From assembly GCA_016720115.1 (NCBI GenBank), contig JADJXT010000001.1, forward strand, positions 248,001-312,000: 64,000 bases of DNA. Direction: 5' to 3'. This DNA comes from Sphingomonadales bacterium (GTDB lineage Bacteria; Pseudomonadota; Alphaproteobacteria; Sphingomonadales; Sphingomonadaceae). Of this stretch, positions 23,298 through 33,657 are shown piece after piece. How positions within the stretch are numbered: position 1 is the first letter of the stretch; each line of letters starts with the position of its first letter. Position numbers and translations under genes: made by a program. The notes under the pieces are model-generated. The model made no database searches, was not told the origin of the DNA, and worked only from the letters and a program-made list of their open reading frames with translations.

Positions 23298-24308
23298 CTA
23301 TCCTCGTGCCATCAATCCGCGGCGGATCAGGCTTTCGGCCACGATGGTTTCAATAAGGTCTTCCTGCTTCCAGCCCATTAGAACTGCCGAACGGCCATAG
23401 ACCTTTTCCGACCAGAGGTTGCACTGCAAATTGACCTCAAGCAGGTTGATCTCGCCGGTTTCCTCGTTGAAACGGAATTCGAAGCGGCCGAAATCGAACG
23501 GACGGAAAATTTCCGCCAACTTCAGCGTCATCGCCTTGATCTTCCCCCACGCCTCGTCGCCTTCGAACGGCACCAGCGTATATTTATGCTCACGTTCGAC
23601 AAGGTCGCGCTTTTCGGCATGGGTACGCAGATGCGAGGGATCATTCTGCTTGAACAGCATTGGCGGCATCACAAAGGGCGCGCCATCCTTGGTGATCACC
23701 GGCACCTCGACATCGCTGCCGTTCATGAAGGGCTCCACGATCGCGTCATGGCCTTCGGCATGGATGCGCAATACGGCTTCCCTGACACCCTCCCAATCGG
23801 TCGCATCGCCAATGCCCCAGCTGGCCGAACTGTTGTTCGGCTTGATGACAAAGCGGCTGCCTTTGGGGCAGCGGGCTTCCTCCACCGGGGCACCGGCGCG
23901 ATAGACTGCCCAGTCGCAGGTTGGCACGCCGCGCGCCTTGCCTTCCAGCTTGGTCAGATGCTTGTCATCGGCCAGCCCGCGCAGGATCGGGTTGGCGCCC
24001 AGATAGGGGACACCAAGCCGCTCGCAGAGCAGCGGACACAGCATTTCCGAATTGAAAAAGCCCCCGCGGTTGAGCATCGGCCAGACGAAATCGACGCCCG
24101 GGTCGGTGAACAGCGCGTCATAGCTGTTGGCGACGCTCAGCCTCTCGAACAGGCCGGTGAGGATCGTTTTCATCTCATAATGATAAGGCGAATGGTTCCC
24201 GTCCGTGCCGTGCAGGCTACCGTCGCCCAACGCATGTTTGGCGATGAACAGGATGCGCAAATTCTTGCGGGCTTCGGCGGTAAGGCGGGTGGGTTCGGTC
24301 ATATCCAT
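23298..24308 (-). CDS. ATP-grasp ligase of the D-Ala-D-Ala ligase type, unknown substrate
   Basis: A 336-aa protein. The central and C-terminal parts show the ATP-grasp fold: [16 protein letters not shown] (ATP-loop lysine), a [15 protein letters not shown] stretch, and the metal-ligand strand [23 protein letters not shown]. These match ligases that join a carboxylate to an amine via an acyl phosphate. The usual D-Ala-D-Ala ligase motifs for both alanine sites are not evident, so the substrate is open. It is divergent from the PLP enzyme starting at 24441, with a shared 132-base promoter region, suggesting one pathway. Confidence 0.75.
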   Translation of the reverse strand: MDMTEPTRLTAEARKNLRILFIAKHALGDGSLHGTDGNHSPYHYEMKTILTGLFERLSVANSYDALFTDPGVDFVWPMLNRGGFFNSEMLCPLLCERLGVPYLGANPILRGLADDKHLTKLEGKARGVPTCDWAVYRAGAPVEEARCPKGSRFVIKPNNSSASWGIGDATDWEGVREAVLRIHAEGHDAIVEPFMNGSDVEVPVITKDGAPFVMPPMLFKQNDPSHLRTHAEKRDLVEREHKYTLVPFEGDEAWGKIKAMTLKLAEIFRPFDFGRFEFRFNEETGEINLLEVNLQCNLWSEKVYGRSAVLMGWKQEDLIETIVAESLIRRGLMARG

Positions 24309-24440
24309 GGTCCTTTGACGGGCTCTGCCCCTCTTCGCCGCCGCTCATAGTCGCTTTGCCGAATTTCGCAATTTCCTAATTGCGGCGTCAGGGCTATAGG
24401 CTGCGGCCATCAAGGGAAACAAAGGGCCGGTTACGCGCTT

Positions 24441-25892
24441 ATGAAAATTTCCGAACTGGCCGACTGGATGACCAGAGGCGGCGACGCGCGTATCGTGCTT
24501 GATCCGGAAAGCGGATTGAACCGTTATCACAGCGCCCCCTATCCGCGCGATGTGCTCGCCTTTGCATCTTCGACCGCGAATGATCTGAGCGCCGATGCCA
24601 TGGCATTTCTTGAAACCGAATTTGCAGGCGGTGCAGCGGGGCTCGAATCGGGCGGTGACTACACGGCCTATCTGGACAGGTTGCGGGGCCGCATTTCCGC
24701 CGCCTATCGCTTGCCAGGCGGAACCGACATTTTCTTTGCCCCCTCGGGAACCGATCTTGAATATGTCGCGCTGCTCGCCATTGCCGGGCGGAAACCGAAT
24801 GGCATGGCCAACCTGCTGCTCGGTGCTGACGAAGTGGGATCGGGTTGCATCCACAGTGCAGCCGGGCGCTATTTCGCCAACGAAACCGCGCTCGTTGCCA
24901 ATGTGAAGCCGGGGCAGGAAATCGAAGGCTTGCCGCCCATCGAGATGGGGGATTTCCCTGTGCGCAATCCGGAGGGCGAAGCTTTCGATAGCGATATGCT
25001 GACCGTCCAGATGGAGGTTGCGATTGCCAGGGCGCTCGCCGAAGGCCGCTATCCGCTGGTGCATGTGGTGCACGGATCGAAGACCGGTCTGGTCCTGCCG
25101 CATCTCGACGATATCGATCGATTGAAAGCTCGCTTCAAAGGCGACGTCGCCTTTGTCGTCGATGCATGTCAGGCGCGGATCACGACGCAGGCGATCCACG
25201 ACTATCTGGCGCGCGACATCATCGTTTTCCTGACGGGTTCGAAGTTCATGGGAGGCCCGCCGTTCAGCGGTTTTGCCCTGCTGCCTGCGGGAATGGTCGC
25301 TGCTGCGGCCCCGTTGGCTGCCGGTATGGCAACGGTCTTTAGCCGTGCCGAAATCCCTGCCGGATGGGCTGGGGCCGAAGCATTGCCGGACAGTGGCAAT
25401 GCGGGACTGGCGCTTCGGCTGTCAGCCTCCCTGTTCGAGCTTGAACGGTTTCAGAAACTGAGCATCGCAAGGGTCACGCGGGTCGTTTCGGCGTTTAATC
25501 AGGCGGCTGGCAAGCTGGCGGAGCGGTTGCGGGCGCGCAAGGTAGCCGCCGCACCCGCTGAAGACGCAGATGAAGAATTTGAGCATCCCATCGAGATGCA
25601 GACATTGGTGACCCTGGATCTGTGCCACAACAGTGCAGGAGAAATCAGCCGGACGCTGGATTTCGATGCGGCGGTTGCAATCCACAAGGCGATGACGGCT
25701 GACGGGGTGCGTCTGGGGCAACCGGTGCGCTGCGTGAAGCTTGCCGATGGCCGCTGGGGCGCGACGCTGCGGGTGGGCCTGTCGATGCCGCAAGTGGTCC
25801 GGCTGGATGGCGTCGGCGATGCCGAACTGGGCGAATGGATGCAGGGCGCGATGGACCGGATCGCCGCAGCGCTCGAACCGCGGCTGGGGTGA
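24441..25892 (+). CDS. PLP-dependent fold-type I enzyme, unknown reaction
   Basis: A 483-aa protein with fold-type I features: a Gly/Ser cofactor loop (FFAPSGTDLEYVALLAIAG), the pyridine-nitrogen Asp in VAFVVDACQARI, and a probable Schiff-base lysine in FLTGSKFMGGPPFSG near residue 270. The sequence is not close to the standard aminotransferases I can recall; the GSK-GGPP motif looks more like cysteine desulfurase or decarboxylase-like relatives. The gene faces away from the ATP-grasp ligase, which suggests the pair builds or modifies a small amino compound. It is convergent with, and only one base from, the chemoreceptor gene. Confidence 0.7.
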   Translation: MKISELADWMTRGGDARIVLDPESGLNRYHSAPYPRDVLAFASSTANDLSADAMAFLETEFAGGAAGLESGGDYTAYLDRLRGRISAAYRLPGGTDIFFAPSGTDLEYVALLAIAGRKPNGMANLLLGADEVGSGCIHSAAGRYFANETALVANVKPGQEIEGLPPIEMGDFPVRNPEGEAFDSDMLTVQMEVAIARALAEGRYPLVHVVHGSKTGLVLPHLDDIDRLKARFKGDVAFVVDACQARITTQAIHDYLARDIIVFLTGSKFMGGPPFSGFALLPAGMVAAAAPLAAGMATVFSRAEIPAGWAGAEALPDSGNAGLALRLSASLFELERFQKLSIARVTRVVSAFNQAAGKLAERLRARKVAAAPAEDADEEFEHPIEMQTLVTLDLCHNSAGEISRTLDFDAAVAIHKAMTADGVRLGQPVRCVKLADGRWGATLRVGLSMPQVVRLDGVGDAELGEWMQGAMDRIAAALEPRLG

Positions 25893-25893
25893 A

Positions 25894-27537
25894 CTAGGCC
25901 ACGCGCAAACGCTGCAGGAATGCGGCGCTGGCCTCGCGTAACGAGATCGCGCGCGATTCCATTTCACGCATCACCTGATGCATTTCGTCTGCGACTTCGC
26001 CGACGCGCAACGCATCCTGATTGACTTCCTGGCTTTGCGAACGGACCTCTTCGGCATTGCGTGCGGCATGCTCTGCATTGTCGCCGATCTCGCGCGTAGC
26101 CGCCTGCTGCTGCGAAATGGCGGCGGCAATATTGCCCGCCCCCTGGTGGACCCTGTCGATTTTCTCGACCACCGACCCGACCTTTTCGGCGGTCGTTTCC
26201 ATCTGTCCGCGAATATTTGCCACGGTTCCGGAAACAGAGGCGATGGCCTGATGCGTCTGGCTGGCGAGTGACTTTACCTCTTGCGCAACCACAGCAAAGC
26301 CGCGACCTGCGTCTCCCGCCCGGGCCGCCTCGATCGTGGCATTGAGTGCAAGCAGGTTCGTCCGGCTGGCGACGTCTTCGATAATGGCTGCAATTTCCCC
26401 GACCTTGTCCGCATCCTTGGCCAAAGCCCCGATTGCGCTGCTGCTCATGCGGCTGCTGCCGGTGGCGGCGTTGGCGGCATCAACCTGGTCGTCAACCTGC
26501 TCCGAAATCGCTTGCGTTGCCTCGCCCAGTTGGCGCGCTGCACCTGCGACCATCTGGATAGCGGTGCTCATATTTTCGGCCATGATCGCCATTGCGTCCG
26601 CCCGATTGCGCGTTTGGGCACCGATTTTCGCCAGCTGTTCGGCCGACTCGCCAACAGCGCGAATGGCGGAGCCGATGGAGTCTGCCGTCATAATGACCGA
26701 GCGTTCGAACTCGTGCGCCAGCTGCTCCATTTCTGCCTGTCTTTGGCTGTCCGCCTTGGCGCGGATTTCTGCCTCAACTTGCTCCATGCGCTTGCGCTCC
26801 GCTTCGATTTCATCGCGACGCTCGCGCTCTTGCTCGTAAAAATCGGCCCGCGCATGCGCAAAGGCATGGGCATCGTCGATCGACTTCAGGAATGCACGCC
26901 ATTGGCGCATCGCAATGCGGTGCAACGCAAAACCATATATGGCTGTGCCAACAAAGAAGTACCAGGGCAGCTGTTGATCGGACAGCAGTGGGCCACCAAG
27001 GGCGCCCGCAGTTACAACGACAAGCCAGACAAACATCGAACGTGGCAGGCAGAGGAATGTCAGCGCGCCGACACCGATCAGCCCGAAGGCTGCGCCCCCC
27101 GCAACCACATGGTTGATCTCGCCAGGTATCGTCCAAAGGTCGCAGATCAGCCCCGCCCAGGCAATTGAGCCGATACCGACATATTCGACAAAGCGATTGC
27201 GCAAGCCTTTCAGTTTGCGGCCGTCTTCGTCGGTTTCGATGTCATAGTTTTTCAGCGTCAGGTGCAACCTGAAGATCAGAAATTGTGAAAGCAATACGAA
27301 TGGTGCGCCGACAATCGAAAAATAGGGCATGGTCGCCGCCAGCATCAGCGCGGCGGTGCCGATGTAGAAGATGATGGCGGTCAGCATGATTGCGACATTC
27401 GCGCCGACAACTGCCTGCAATTGGGCGAGGAGGATGGAGCGGTTTTCGCCGCTTGCGCTGCGGCGCAGCGTTTCCATCTCGCTCCTGAGATCGAGAAGAA
27501 TGGCGAAAAGATCGCGATATTTGCCGAATCTGTCCAT
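25894..27537 (-). CDS. Methyl-accepting chemotaxis-type receptor
   Basis: A 547-aa protein. The N-terminal 220 residues hold about five hydrophobic helices without a large periplasmic domain, followed by a long charged coiled coil ([24 protein letters not shown], quoted by position about 245-280), then a signalling domain with the conserved hairpin [25 protein letters not shown] near residue 415. This is the MCP signature that contacts CheA and CheW. No che genes are nearby. ATG 27537 was chosen over the TTG at 27585. It probably senses membrane state or small permeant ligands, but that is inference. Confidence 0.88.
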   Translation of the reverse strand: MDRFGKYRDLFAILLDLRSEMETLRRSASGENRSILLAQLQAVVGANVAIMLTAIIFYIGTAALMLAATMPYFSIVGAPFVLLSQFLIFRLHLTLKNYDIETDEDGRKLKGLRNRFVEYVGIGSIAWAGLICDLWTIPGEINHVVAGGAAFGLIGVGALTFLCLPRSMFVWLVVVTAGALGGPLLSDQQLPWYFFVGTAIYGFALHRIAMRQWRAFLKSIDDAHAFAHARADFYEQERERRDEIEAERKRMEQVEAEIRAKADSQRQAEMEQLAHEFERSVIMTADSIGSAIRAVGESAEQLAKIGAQTRNRADAMAIMAENMSTAIQMVAGAARQLGEATQAISEQVDDQVDAANAATGSSRMSSSAIGALAKDADKVGEIAAIIEDVASRTNLLALNATIEAARAGDAGRGFAVVAQEVKSLASQTHQAIASVSGTVANIRGQMETTAEKVGSVVEKIDRVHQGAGNIAAAISQQQAATREIGDNAEHAARNAEEVRSQSQEVNQDALRVGEVADEMHQVMREMESRAISLREASAAFLQRLRVA

Positions 27538-27644
27538 CGTTCGCCCCGAATTGCGTTGTCCGGAAGCTATCGCAGCAAGTTCCAAAGGAAATATTAACTA
27601 TGGACGGCGCTTTGGCGCATTTGCAACGGTCGGCCCCGAACAAA

Positions 27645-27675
27645 CAAAAAGGGCGGCCCGAAGGCCGCCCTTTTG
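27645..27675 (-). terminator. Rho-independent terminator of rplM-rpsI
   Basis: GGGCGGCC at 27651-27658 and GGCCGCCC at 27663-27670 form a perfect 8-bp stem with a CGAA tetraloop. On the minus strand the stem is followed by TTTTTGTTTG. It lies 23 bases after the rpsI stop. Confidence 0.9.
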
Positions 27676-27697
27676 CAAATTTGCGGATCGAACCGGA

Positions 27698-28189
27698 TTA
27701 ACGCTTCGAGAACTGGAAGCTGCGGCGGGCCTTGGCCTTGCCGTATTTCTTGCGCTCGACGGTGCGGCTGTCGCGGGTCAGGAAGCCTTCGGCCTTGACC
27801 GCGCTGCGCAGCGCCGGTTCGAATTTCGACAGCGCCTGGGCGATACCGTGCTTCACGGCGCCCGCCTGGCCCGAAAGGCCACCACCCTTGACGGTGGCGA
27901 CAATGTCATACTGGCCGACGCGTTCGGTGACGTCGAACGGCTGGTTGATGACGAGGCGCAGCGTCGGGCGTGCGAAATAGACGGTCTGGTCGCGGCCATT
28001 GACCACGATCTGGCCGGTGCCGGGCTTCAGCCACACGCGGGCAACGGCGTCCTTGCGGCGGCCGGTTGCATAGCTGCGGCCCTGCGCATCGACTTCCTTT
28101 TCGCGCAGCGGCGCGGCGGGCGCAGCCGGAGCCGCACCTTCGGCACCCAACGTCTGGAGATCAGCGAGCGATTCTACGGTGTCGGACAT
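27698..28189 (-). CDS. rpsI: 30S ribosomal protein S9
   Basis: A 163-aa protein. The S9 core starts at [15 protein letters not shown], has [14 protein letters not shown] and [21 protein letters not shown], and ends in the basic RSFQFSKR tail that reaches the ribosomal P site. The first 35 residues are an Ala/Pro/Glu-rich extension absent from E. coli S9 but normal in alphaproteobacteria. Its start overlaps the rplM stop, the usual rplM-rpsI operon. Confidence 0.96.
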   Translation of the reverse strand: MSDTVESLADLQTLGAEGAAPAAPAAPLREKEVDAQGRSYATGRRKDAVARVWLKPGTGQIVVNGRDQTVYFARPTLRLVINQPFDVTERVGQYDIVATVKGGGLSGQAGAVKHGIAQALSKFEPALRSAVKAEGFLTRDSRTVERKKYGKAKARRSFQFSKR

Positions 28190-28668
28190 TATGCACCCAC
28201 CTTGTTCTTGCGATTGAGGGAAGCGACGTCGAGTACCTTGGGCTGCTGGCCGTCATGCGGGTGTTCGGTACCGTTGTAGAGGTGCAGCGCACGCATCTGC
28301 TGGCGACCGAGCGGGCCGCGCGGAACCATGCGTTCAACAGCCTTTTCGAGCACGCGCTCGGGGAAACGGCCTTCGAGAACCTTGGCAGCGGTGACGCCCT
28401 TGATGCCGCCGGCATAGCCGGTGTGGCGATAGTAAACCTTGTCACCCAGCTTCTTGCCGGTGAACTTCACCTTGTCGGCGTTGATGACGATGACATGGTC
28501 ACCGCAATCGACGTGCGGGGTGAAGCTCGGCTTGTGCTTGCCGCGCAGGATATTGGCGATGATCGTCGCAACGCGCCCGACAACCAGACCGTCGGCATCG
28601 ATGATATGCCAATCCTTCTGGACGTCCTGCGGGCGGATCGACTTCGTGACTTTGGACAGCGTTTTCAT
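28189..28668 (-). CDS. rplM: 50S ribosomal protein L13
   Basis: A 159-aa L13 protein with the expected [17 protein letters not shown] start, [15 protein letters not shown], the [12 protein letters not shown] motif and the [15 protein letters not shown] signature. ATG 28668 gives [12 protein letters not shown], the alphaproteobacterial start; the upstream in-frame ATG at 28767 has no support. It is the first gene of the rplM-rpsI operon, with its promoter probably in the 136 bases before it. Confidence 0.96.
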   Translation of the reverse strand: MKTLSKVTKSIRPQDVQKDWHIIDADGLVVGRVATIIANILRGKHKPSFTPHVDCGDHVIVINADKVKFTGKKLGDKVYYRHTGYAGGIKGVTAAKVLEGRFPERVLEKAVERMVPRGPLGRQQMRALHLYNGTEHPHDGQQPKVLDVASLNRKNKVGA

Positions 28669-28804
28669 GGCTGCTGTTCGAACCTCCGATAGGGATTTGG
28701 TGCTGAAACAGAATCGAATCCGGTTCAGCGGACGCGCGCTATTGGCCTGTCGCGCCCCAATAGTCAAGCAAATGCGGGCGTTTTCGAGCGGGTAAAATAA
28801 TACC

Positions 28805-29125
28805 CTAAGCGCAAGTTTCGCTGTTGACCCATAGCGCGAAGGCGGGATGCGCAGCAGCTGCAGGCCAGGCCAGAATGGCGGGCACCTTGTGCCGGTGCAG
28901 TTGCGCGATGCGATCGATTACTTCCTGCTGCCTTGCCAACGCGGTTTTCAAAATCACGGGATGCTCTTCGCTGGTTTCGATCTCGCCTTCCCAGCGATAA
29001 TGCGAAATCACAGGTGCGAGGCGGTTGGCGCAGGCAACCAGCCTTTCCTGCAGCAAATTGCGACAGCAATCATGCGCCTCGCCAGCACTTGGAAAAACGG
29101 CATAGACTATCGCCAGCTCCGCCAT
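28805..29125 (-). CDS. cutA: Divalent-ion tolerance protein CutA
   Basis: A 106-aa ferredoxin-like protein of the CutA1 family, normal length. Family motifs [33 protein letters not shown] and VPAILAWP are in order. CutA forms compact trimers; its link to copper tolerance in E. coli is debated. It starts 7 bases after the ctaA stop and is probably co-transcribed. Confidence 0.9.
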   Translation of the reverse strand: MAELAIVYAVFPSAGEAHDCCRNLLQERLVACANRLAPVISHYRWEGEIETSEEHPVILKTALARQQEVIDRIAQLHRHKVPAILAWPAAAAHPAFALWVNSETCA

Positions 29126-29132
29126 CGCCTGT

Positions 29133-30185
29133 TCAACGCCCCCTGTCCATGCCCAATCGGTGCGCCCCCCACACGGTTGACGCCACCACCAACGCGCCCA
29201 CCGCCTGATGAAGGATGGCGAGCACGATGTTCATGCTGGTCAATATCGTGGCAATGCCTAACAGTATCTGTGTTCCGAATGCTGAATGGATCGCAATCGA
29301 AACCGGCCTCGCGCCCGCTTTTTTGAGGCGGCGTGCCATGACGACCAGTGCGCCAACCACGACCCACGCCCACCACCGGTGGATGAAGTGGGTAAGGAAC
29401 GGGTCATGGGTCAATGCAAACCATGCCCCTTGGCTCCAATCCACGCCTTCGGGATAGATTCGGCCATTCATCAGCGGCCAGTTGTTCGAAACATAGCCCG
29501 CGTTCAAGCCAGCCACCCACGCGCCGAACAGCAGCTGGATAAACAGCACCAGCAATATGGTTAAGCTGAAGCCGGTGAGGCGGGCCGGACGGTTGGCCGC
29601 AGACCGCGCCAGCGCCTTCAGATCGAGCGCGGTCCAGATGAGCCCGCCCATGATGAAGAGTGCGGTCAGCAAATGCACTGCAAGCCGATAATGGCTGACA
29701 TCGGTCCGCTGGCTGAGCCCCGACGATACCATCCACCAGCCGATCGCCCCCTGCAGGCCGCCCAGTGCGAGCAGGGCAAGCAGGCGGCCATGATAGCCAG
29801 AAGGTATCTGGCGACGCAGCCAGTACCAGGCCAGCGGCAGCGCAAACGCAAGGCCGATGACCCGGCCAAGCAGCCGGTGCACCCATTCCCAGAAGAAGAT
29901 GAACTTGAACTCGGCCAGCGTCATTCCGGCGGGGCCGTTAATCTCCAGATATTCGGGGATTTTCTTGTATTTCTCAAACTCGCTCACCCATTGCGCTTCG
30001 GTGAGTGGCGGGATGGCACCAGTGACTGGCTTCCATTCGGTGATCGACAGTCCCGATTCGGTCAGACGGGTAATCCCGCCAACAATCACCATCAGGAAAA
30101 CAAGAAAGGCCACTGCAAACAACCAATGGGCCAGTTTCTGCGGCGCGCCGATCCTGTTCGGCGCAAAAGGGAATGCTTCGGGCAT
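29133..30185 (-). CDS. ctaA: Heme A synthase (CtaA/COX15)
   Basis: A 350-aa integral membrane protein with eight predicted helices. Heme-ligand histidines lie in FWEWVHRLLGRVIG, SHYRLAVHLLTAL, THFIHRWWAWVVV and VLAILHQAVGAL, the four-His pattern of COX15-type synthases. GGITRLTESGLSITEWKPVTGAIPP is the N-terminal family signature. It converts heme O to heme A for cytochrome aa3 oxidase. Other cox assembly genes are not in the window. The 228 bases upstream are A+T rich and contain the divergent start of the next gene. Confidence 0.94.
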   Translation of the reverse strand: MPEAFPFAPNRIGAPQKLAHWLFAVAFLVFLMVIVGGITRLTESGLSITEWKPVTGAIPPLTEAQWVSEFEKYKKIPEYLEINGPAGMTLAEFKFIFFWEWVHRLLGRVIGLAFALPLAWYWLRRQIPSGYHGRLLALLALGGLQGAIGWWMVSSGLSQRTDVSHYRLAVHLLTALFIMGGLIWTALDLKALARSAANRPARLTGFSLTILLVLFIQLLFGAWVAGLNAGYVSNNWPLMNGRIYPEGVDWSQGAWFALTHDPFLTHFIHRWWAWVVVGALVVMARRLKKAGARPVSIAIHSAFGTQILLGIATILTSMNIVLAILHQAVGALVVASTVWGAHRLGMDRGR

Positions 30186-30413
30186 GCGCGCGATATGATT
30201 GGCGACGGGCCGCGTGGCAAGGCCCGGTTGCGCATAGCAATACGTAAATTTTTTCCGGCTGAAGAACAGTCGCTTACTTAAAGTTACATTGATTCACGAG
30301 TTGCATAAGTGGCGTTCCGGCATAAAATAAGTTAAAAGAGTAATTATATGTCGCACGGACAGCAATTTATTTTGCCAGTGCGAAAGCAACTTATGTTTTG
30401 TTTGGAATGACTT

Positions 30414-30779
30414 ATGAGTGGCCTGGCTGGCGGCTCGCTTTCGAGCGTGCCCAACGGAAAGATTGTCGATTTCGACCGTGCGGAACTGCGCCGCGTGCCT
30501 TTTCAGGATTCGCTCTATTTGTGGGTTTCGGCGCGCACGCCGGGAACCAGCTTTGAATTGCGCCTTGCGCCACGCATCTATCACGACCGCCCCGATTATT
30601 GGGCGATTGAAGTTGTCGCCGTTGGCGCAGGACGTGCAGCGAATGACACTGGCATCGAGGGCGGAGACGACATTGTCGAGCGGTCGGTTCCCCTGTCCGG
30701 CATTACCGGAAAAAAGGGAATTTCGGTCATCGGTGCAAACCACACCAAATATATCGAGATCGACGACGGGTCCTTTTAG
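30414..30779 (+). CDS. Hypothetical 121-aa cytosolic protein
   Basis: A 121-aa protein with no signal peptide and no membrane segment. It contains a central strand-rich block (LYLWVSARTPGTSFELRLAP, then DRPDYWAIEVVAVGAG) and ends in an acidic YIEIDDGSF. I do not recognise a family. It starts at ATG 30414 after an A+T-rich, 228-base divergent region shared with ctaA, and it is convergent with the DsbD-like gene. Codon use matches the surrounding core genes. Confidence 0.6.
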   Translation: MSGLAGGSLSSVPNGKIVDFDRAELRRVPFQDSLYLWVSARTPGTSFELRLAPRIYHDRPDYWAIEVVAVGAGRAANDTGIEGGDDIVERSVPLSGITGKKGISVIGANHTKYIEIDDGSF

Positions 30780-30878
30780 GGTCGCAACCCGTTGTCATGG
30801 GGCGGGGGCAGGCCGCGTTGCCTTATCAAAGGCAGCACCTCAACATCGGCCTGCCCCCAAACCCCTTTTTTGGGTTGC

Positions 30879-32939
30879 TCAACGATCGACTTGTTGGCGG
30901 ATGATATCCGGCGTCAGAATCTGCGGCAGTTCCTCCGCCTCCCTTTTTACGGGGTAATATAAATAAAGCGGGACACCGGAGCGGCCATGTGCGGCAAGGA
31001 AGCGGGCTATCGCCGCATCGCGCCTGGTGAAATCGCCGATCATGACCTTCACACCCTTTGCCTTGAACAGCCGGGTCGTTTCTTCGCGATTGATGGCAGC
31101 TGCTTCGTTGACCTTGCAGGTCACGCACCAGTCGGCGGTGAAGTAAAGAAAGACAGGCACACCCTGCGCCCGCAACTCCGCCAACCTCGCGCCGTCGAAC
31201 GGTTCAGTCCCGGGAAAGGCTACATTGGGCTTATCGACCGCATTTCCGGATTCAGGAAGCAGATATGCCCCACCCGCTATAAGGGCAACACAGGCCAGCA
31301 AAAGGTGCATCAGAGCGTAGGGCAAGCGCGCCTGTATTGCGCGATAGGCGAAGACAAGCGCCAGTGTTGCACCGATGGCAAGGCTGCCGATCCAAAGGCC
31401 GCCGTCCCCGGCCAGTCGCCACAGCAGCCATAGCAGGGCCAATGCAGTCAGTCCGATCGGTACGGCCATCAACTGCCGGAACCGCCCAAGCCACGGACCG
31501 GGCTTGGGCAGCATGGCACGCAATTGCGGCACATAGGCAATCAGCAGGAAGGGCAAGGCAATTCCCAGTCCGAGGCTTGCGAATAGCGCCATCGCCTCCA
31601 ATGTCGGCACCAGTATGGCCGCCCCCATGGCTGCGGCCATGAACGGGCCTGTGCATGGCGTAGCAACCATCGCCGCCAGCACGCCTGTCCAGAAAGACCC
31701 TGAAACGCCCGATTTTTGTGTCAGGGCTCCGCCAAGACCAAACCCCGGCAATTCAAAAAGCCCCAGAAGATTGGCAGTTATCAACACCATCAACACCAGC
31801 AGTCCGAACACGACAGCCGGTTCCTGCAACTGGAAGGCCCAGCCCACTTCTTCACCCGCGGCCCGCAGCGACAGGATGATGCCGCCCAGCGCCAGACAGC
31901 TGACTATGACACCGGCGCTATAGGCCAGTGCATCGCGCCTTGCCTCCCGCTCGTCGCCCCCGGCCTTGGCGAGCGCCAGTGCCTTGAGGCCAAGAATCGG
32001 GAAAACGCAGGGCATCAGATTGAGCAGCAGCCCGCCGAGCAACGCGCCAAGCAGCAGCAAGGGCAAAGCGGGCAGGTCCGGGCCGGTCGGGGCCCGCTCG
32101 TCGTCAGCCCCCAGCGTTTCAATCCTGTCACCGCCTTGCGGAATAGCACCTGCCGCTGTGCGGATCAGCAAGCCTTGCCCGTCGCCAATCCGCAAAAGGC
32201 CCTCAATCGGCCCGGCATCCGCTTGCGCCTCGGTTGTGATGACCAGCCAGTTGCCGCTTCGCCAGGCCTTTTGCGGTGCGGCATAACGGATGCTGTTGGT
32301 CGTCAGCGCGAAGAAATAGGGGCGGTCAAGCGGAGCGGTTGCCGGATAGGGGATGGCGAGACTGTAGCTGTTGCCCTTGATGGCATAACGGGCCGGCCGG
32401 TCGAGCGGGACGGGAATTGCCGCCCGCCATTGGTCAAATTGCCTGCGCTGCTCCGGCCCAATCTTGCCGTCACCCAAAACCATCCGGATTTCGAAACTGC
32501 CCTGTTGCGGCACGCAGATCGTGTCTGTGCAGCCCAGCCAGTTGCCCGCGACCGAAACGGGCAGCCGCGTCCCAACCGCGACATCGGACGAAATCTCCAG
32601 ATCGACCAATATCGCGTGCGGCTCATCATAGACATGGTTCATCAGCCCGCCGATCAGCAGCGGCTTGGGCACCGGGAAACGTGGTTTTCCGGCCGTCACC
32701 CCTGCGGGCAGTTTCCATTCCAGTTGAAGTCCCAGCCCGGCATCGCCGGGATTTTCCCAATAGCCGTGCCAACCGGGCTCAGGTTCGAACAGAAAGGCGA
32801 GGGTGACAGAGCTTCCTGGCGCTGGCGATTCGGTTTCGGCAACCAGCTTGCCGGGAACATTCAATTGCTGTGCCGCGACGAATTGCGCGCCCAGTAACGC
32901 AAATGCCAGCAACAGCCACCGGTACAGGGCCTGTATCAA
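30879..32939 (-). CDS. dsbD: DsbD-like thiol:disulfide interchange protein
   Basis: A 686-aa protein. A signal peptide (near VAAQQL) leads to a periplasmic N-terminal domain with the Cys pair in WLGCTDTICVP. The central membrane domain has eight helices and the essential cysteines in LMPCVFPILGLKAL and VATPCTGPFMAAA. The C-terminal thioredoxin domain has the active site FTADWCVTCKVNEA. DsbD passes electrons from cytoplasmic thioredoxin to periplasmic proteins. The start is a TTG (32939-32937) overlapping the stop of the response regulator as TTGA; no ATG would give a signal peptide. Confidence 0.9.
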   Translation of the reverse strand: MIQALYRWLLLAFALLGAQFVAAQQLNVPGKLVAETESPAPGSSVTLAFLFEPEPGWHGYWENPGDAGLGLQLEWKLPAGVTAGKPRFPVPKPLLIGGLMNHVYDEPHAILVDLEISSDVAVGTRLPVSVAGNWLGCTDTICVPQQGSFEIRMVLGDGKIGPEQRRQFDQWRAAIPVPLDRPARYAIKGNSYSLAIPYPATAPLDRPYFFALTTNSIRYAAPQKAWRSGNWLVITTEAQADAGPIEGLLRIGDGQGLLIRTAAGAIPQGGDRIETLGADDERAPTGPDLPALPLLLLGALLGGLLLNLMPCVFPILGLKALALAKAGGDEREARRDALAYSAGVIVSCLALGGIILSLRAAGEEVGWAFQLQEPAVVFGLLVLMVLITANLLGLFELPGFGLGGALTQKSGVSGSFWTGVLAAMVATPCTGPFMAAAMGAAILVPTLEAMALFASLGLGIALPFLLIAYVPQLRAMLPKPGPWLGRFRQLMAVPIGLTALALLWLLWRLAGDGGLWIGSLAIGATLALVFAYRAIQARLPYALMHLLLACVALIAGGAYLLPESGNAVDKPNVAFPGTEPFDGARLAELRAQGVPVFLYFTADWCVTCKVNEAAAINREETTRLFKAKGVKVMIGDFTRRDAAIARFLAAHGRSGVPLYLYYPVKREAEELPQILTPDIIRQQVDR

Positions 32940-33301
32940 CCGGTTATCGCCCTTACAGCGCCAAGGAATTGGACCATGCCGACAGGTTTCGACAGATAGG
33001 CACGCGCACCTGCGCCCATTATCCGCTCCTCGTCACCCTTGCCGGCATAGGCCGTCACCGCAAGAACCGGAATTGGTTTGAGATCGGCTTCGCTTTGCAT
33101 CGCCTCGATCAGTTCGAGCCCGCTGACATGCGGCATCTGGATATCCATGATTACAAGGTCGGGAGCAAAACCGCGCATCCGGGCAAAGGCTTCGCGCCCG
33201 TCGCGCAAACCCTCAACCTCGAACTGGTGCGCCCGCAGCAGATCGGTGAACAATTTGAGGTTCAGCTCATTATCCTCGACGATCAGAACCTTCTTGCTCA
33301 C
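32936..33301 (-). CDS. DivK-like single-domain response regulator
   Basis: A 121-aa receiver domain without an output domain. It has VLIVEDNELNLKLF (acidic pocket), the phospho-acceptor Asp in LVIMDIQMPHVSG near residue 53, the Thr/Ala switch in VLAVTAYAGKG and the conserved Lys in AYLSKPVG. It resembles DivK, which controls cell-cycle kinases in alphaproteobacteria. I chose GTG 33301 because it gives the DivK-type start (V/M)SKKVLIVEDNE. The DUF3572 gene begins divergently 69 bases away, a neighbourhood seen in related genomes. Confidence 0.85.
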   Translation of the reverse strand: MSKKVLIVEDNELNLKLFTDLLRAHQFEVEGLRDGREAFARMRGFAPDLVIMDIQMPHVSGLELIEAMQSEADLKPIPVLAVTAYAGKGDEERIMGAGARAYLSKPVGMVQFLGAVRAITG

Positions 33302-33369
33302 GCTTTTCCCTTTGGCATTGGCAATTTTGCTGCCTAGGCAGCGCCGTCGCTTTCGCTTAAGCGAAAGCC

Positions 33370-33657
33370 ATGCTCGAAACAAATGCGAAAAGCGTTGCGC
33401 AGATGCCAGCCGATCCGGCGACGCTGGCTTTGGGTGCGCTGGGCTGGATTCTGTCGGATGCCGACCGCGCCTCCCGGATGCTGGCGCTGACCGGGCTTAC
33501 CCCGGATATATTGCGCCACGACATATCCGAAAAATCGACATTGGCGGCAATCCTGTCTTTCCTCGAAGCGCATGAGCCGGACCTGATTGCTGCTGCTGAA
33601 CATATGAATGTGAAACCCGAGGCGCTCGTCCGCGCCCGAACGGAGCTGGAAGCATGA
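33370..33657 (+). CDS. DUF3572 family protein
   Basis: A 95-aa acidic, helical protein with LALGALGWILSDADRASRMLALTGL and ILSFLEAHEPDLIAAAEHM, the two blocks of DUF3572. The function is unknown. It overlaps the next gene by four bases (ATGA) and faces away from the DivK-like gene. The pairing with divK is conserved in alphaproteobacteria, which supports the gene call. Confidence 0.85.
   Translation: MLETNAKSVAQMPADPATLALGALGWILSDADRASRMLALTGLTPDILRHDISEKSTLAAILSFLEAHEPDLIAAAEHMNVKPEALVRARTELEA

Noticed and set aside
31716..32897. 393-codon open frame on the plus strand
   Set aside because: Antisense of dsbD, with no recognisable domain.
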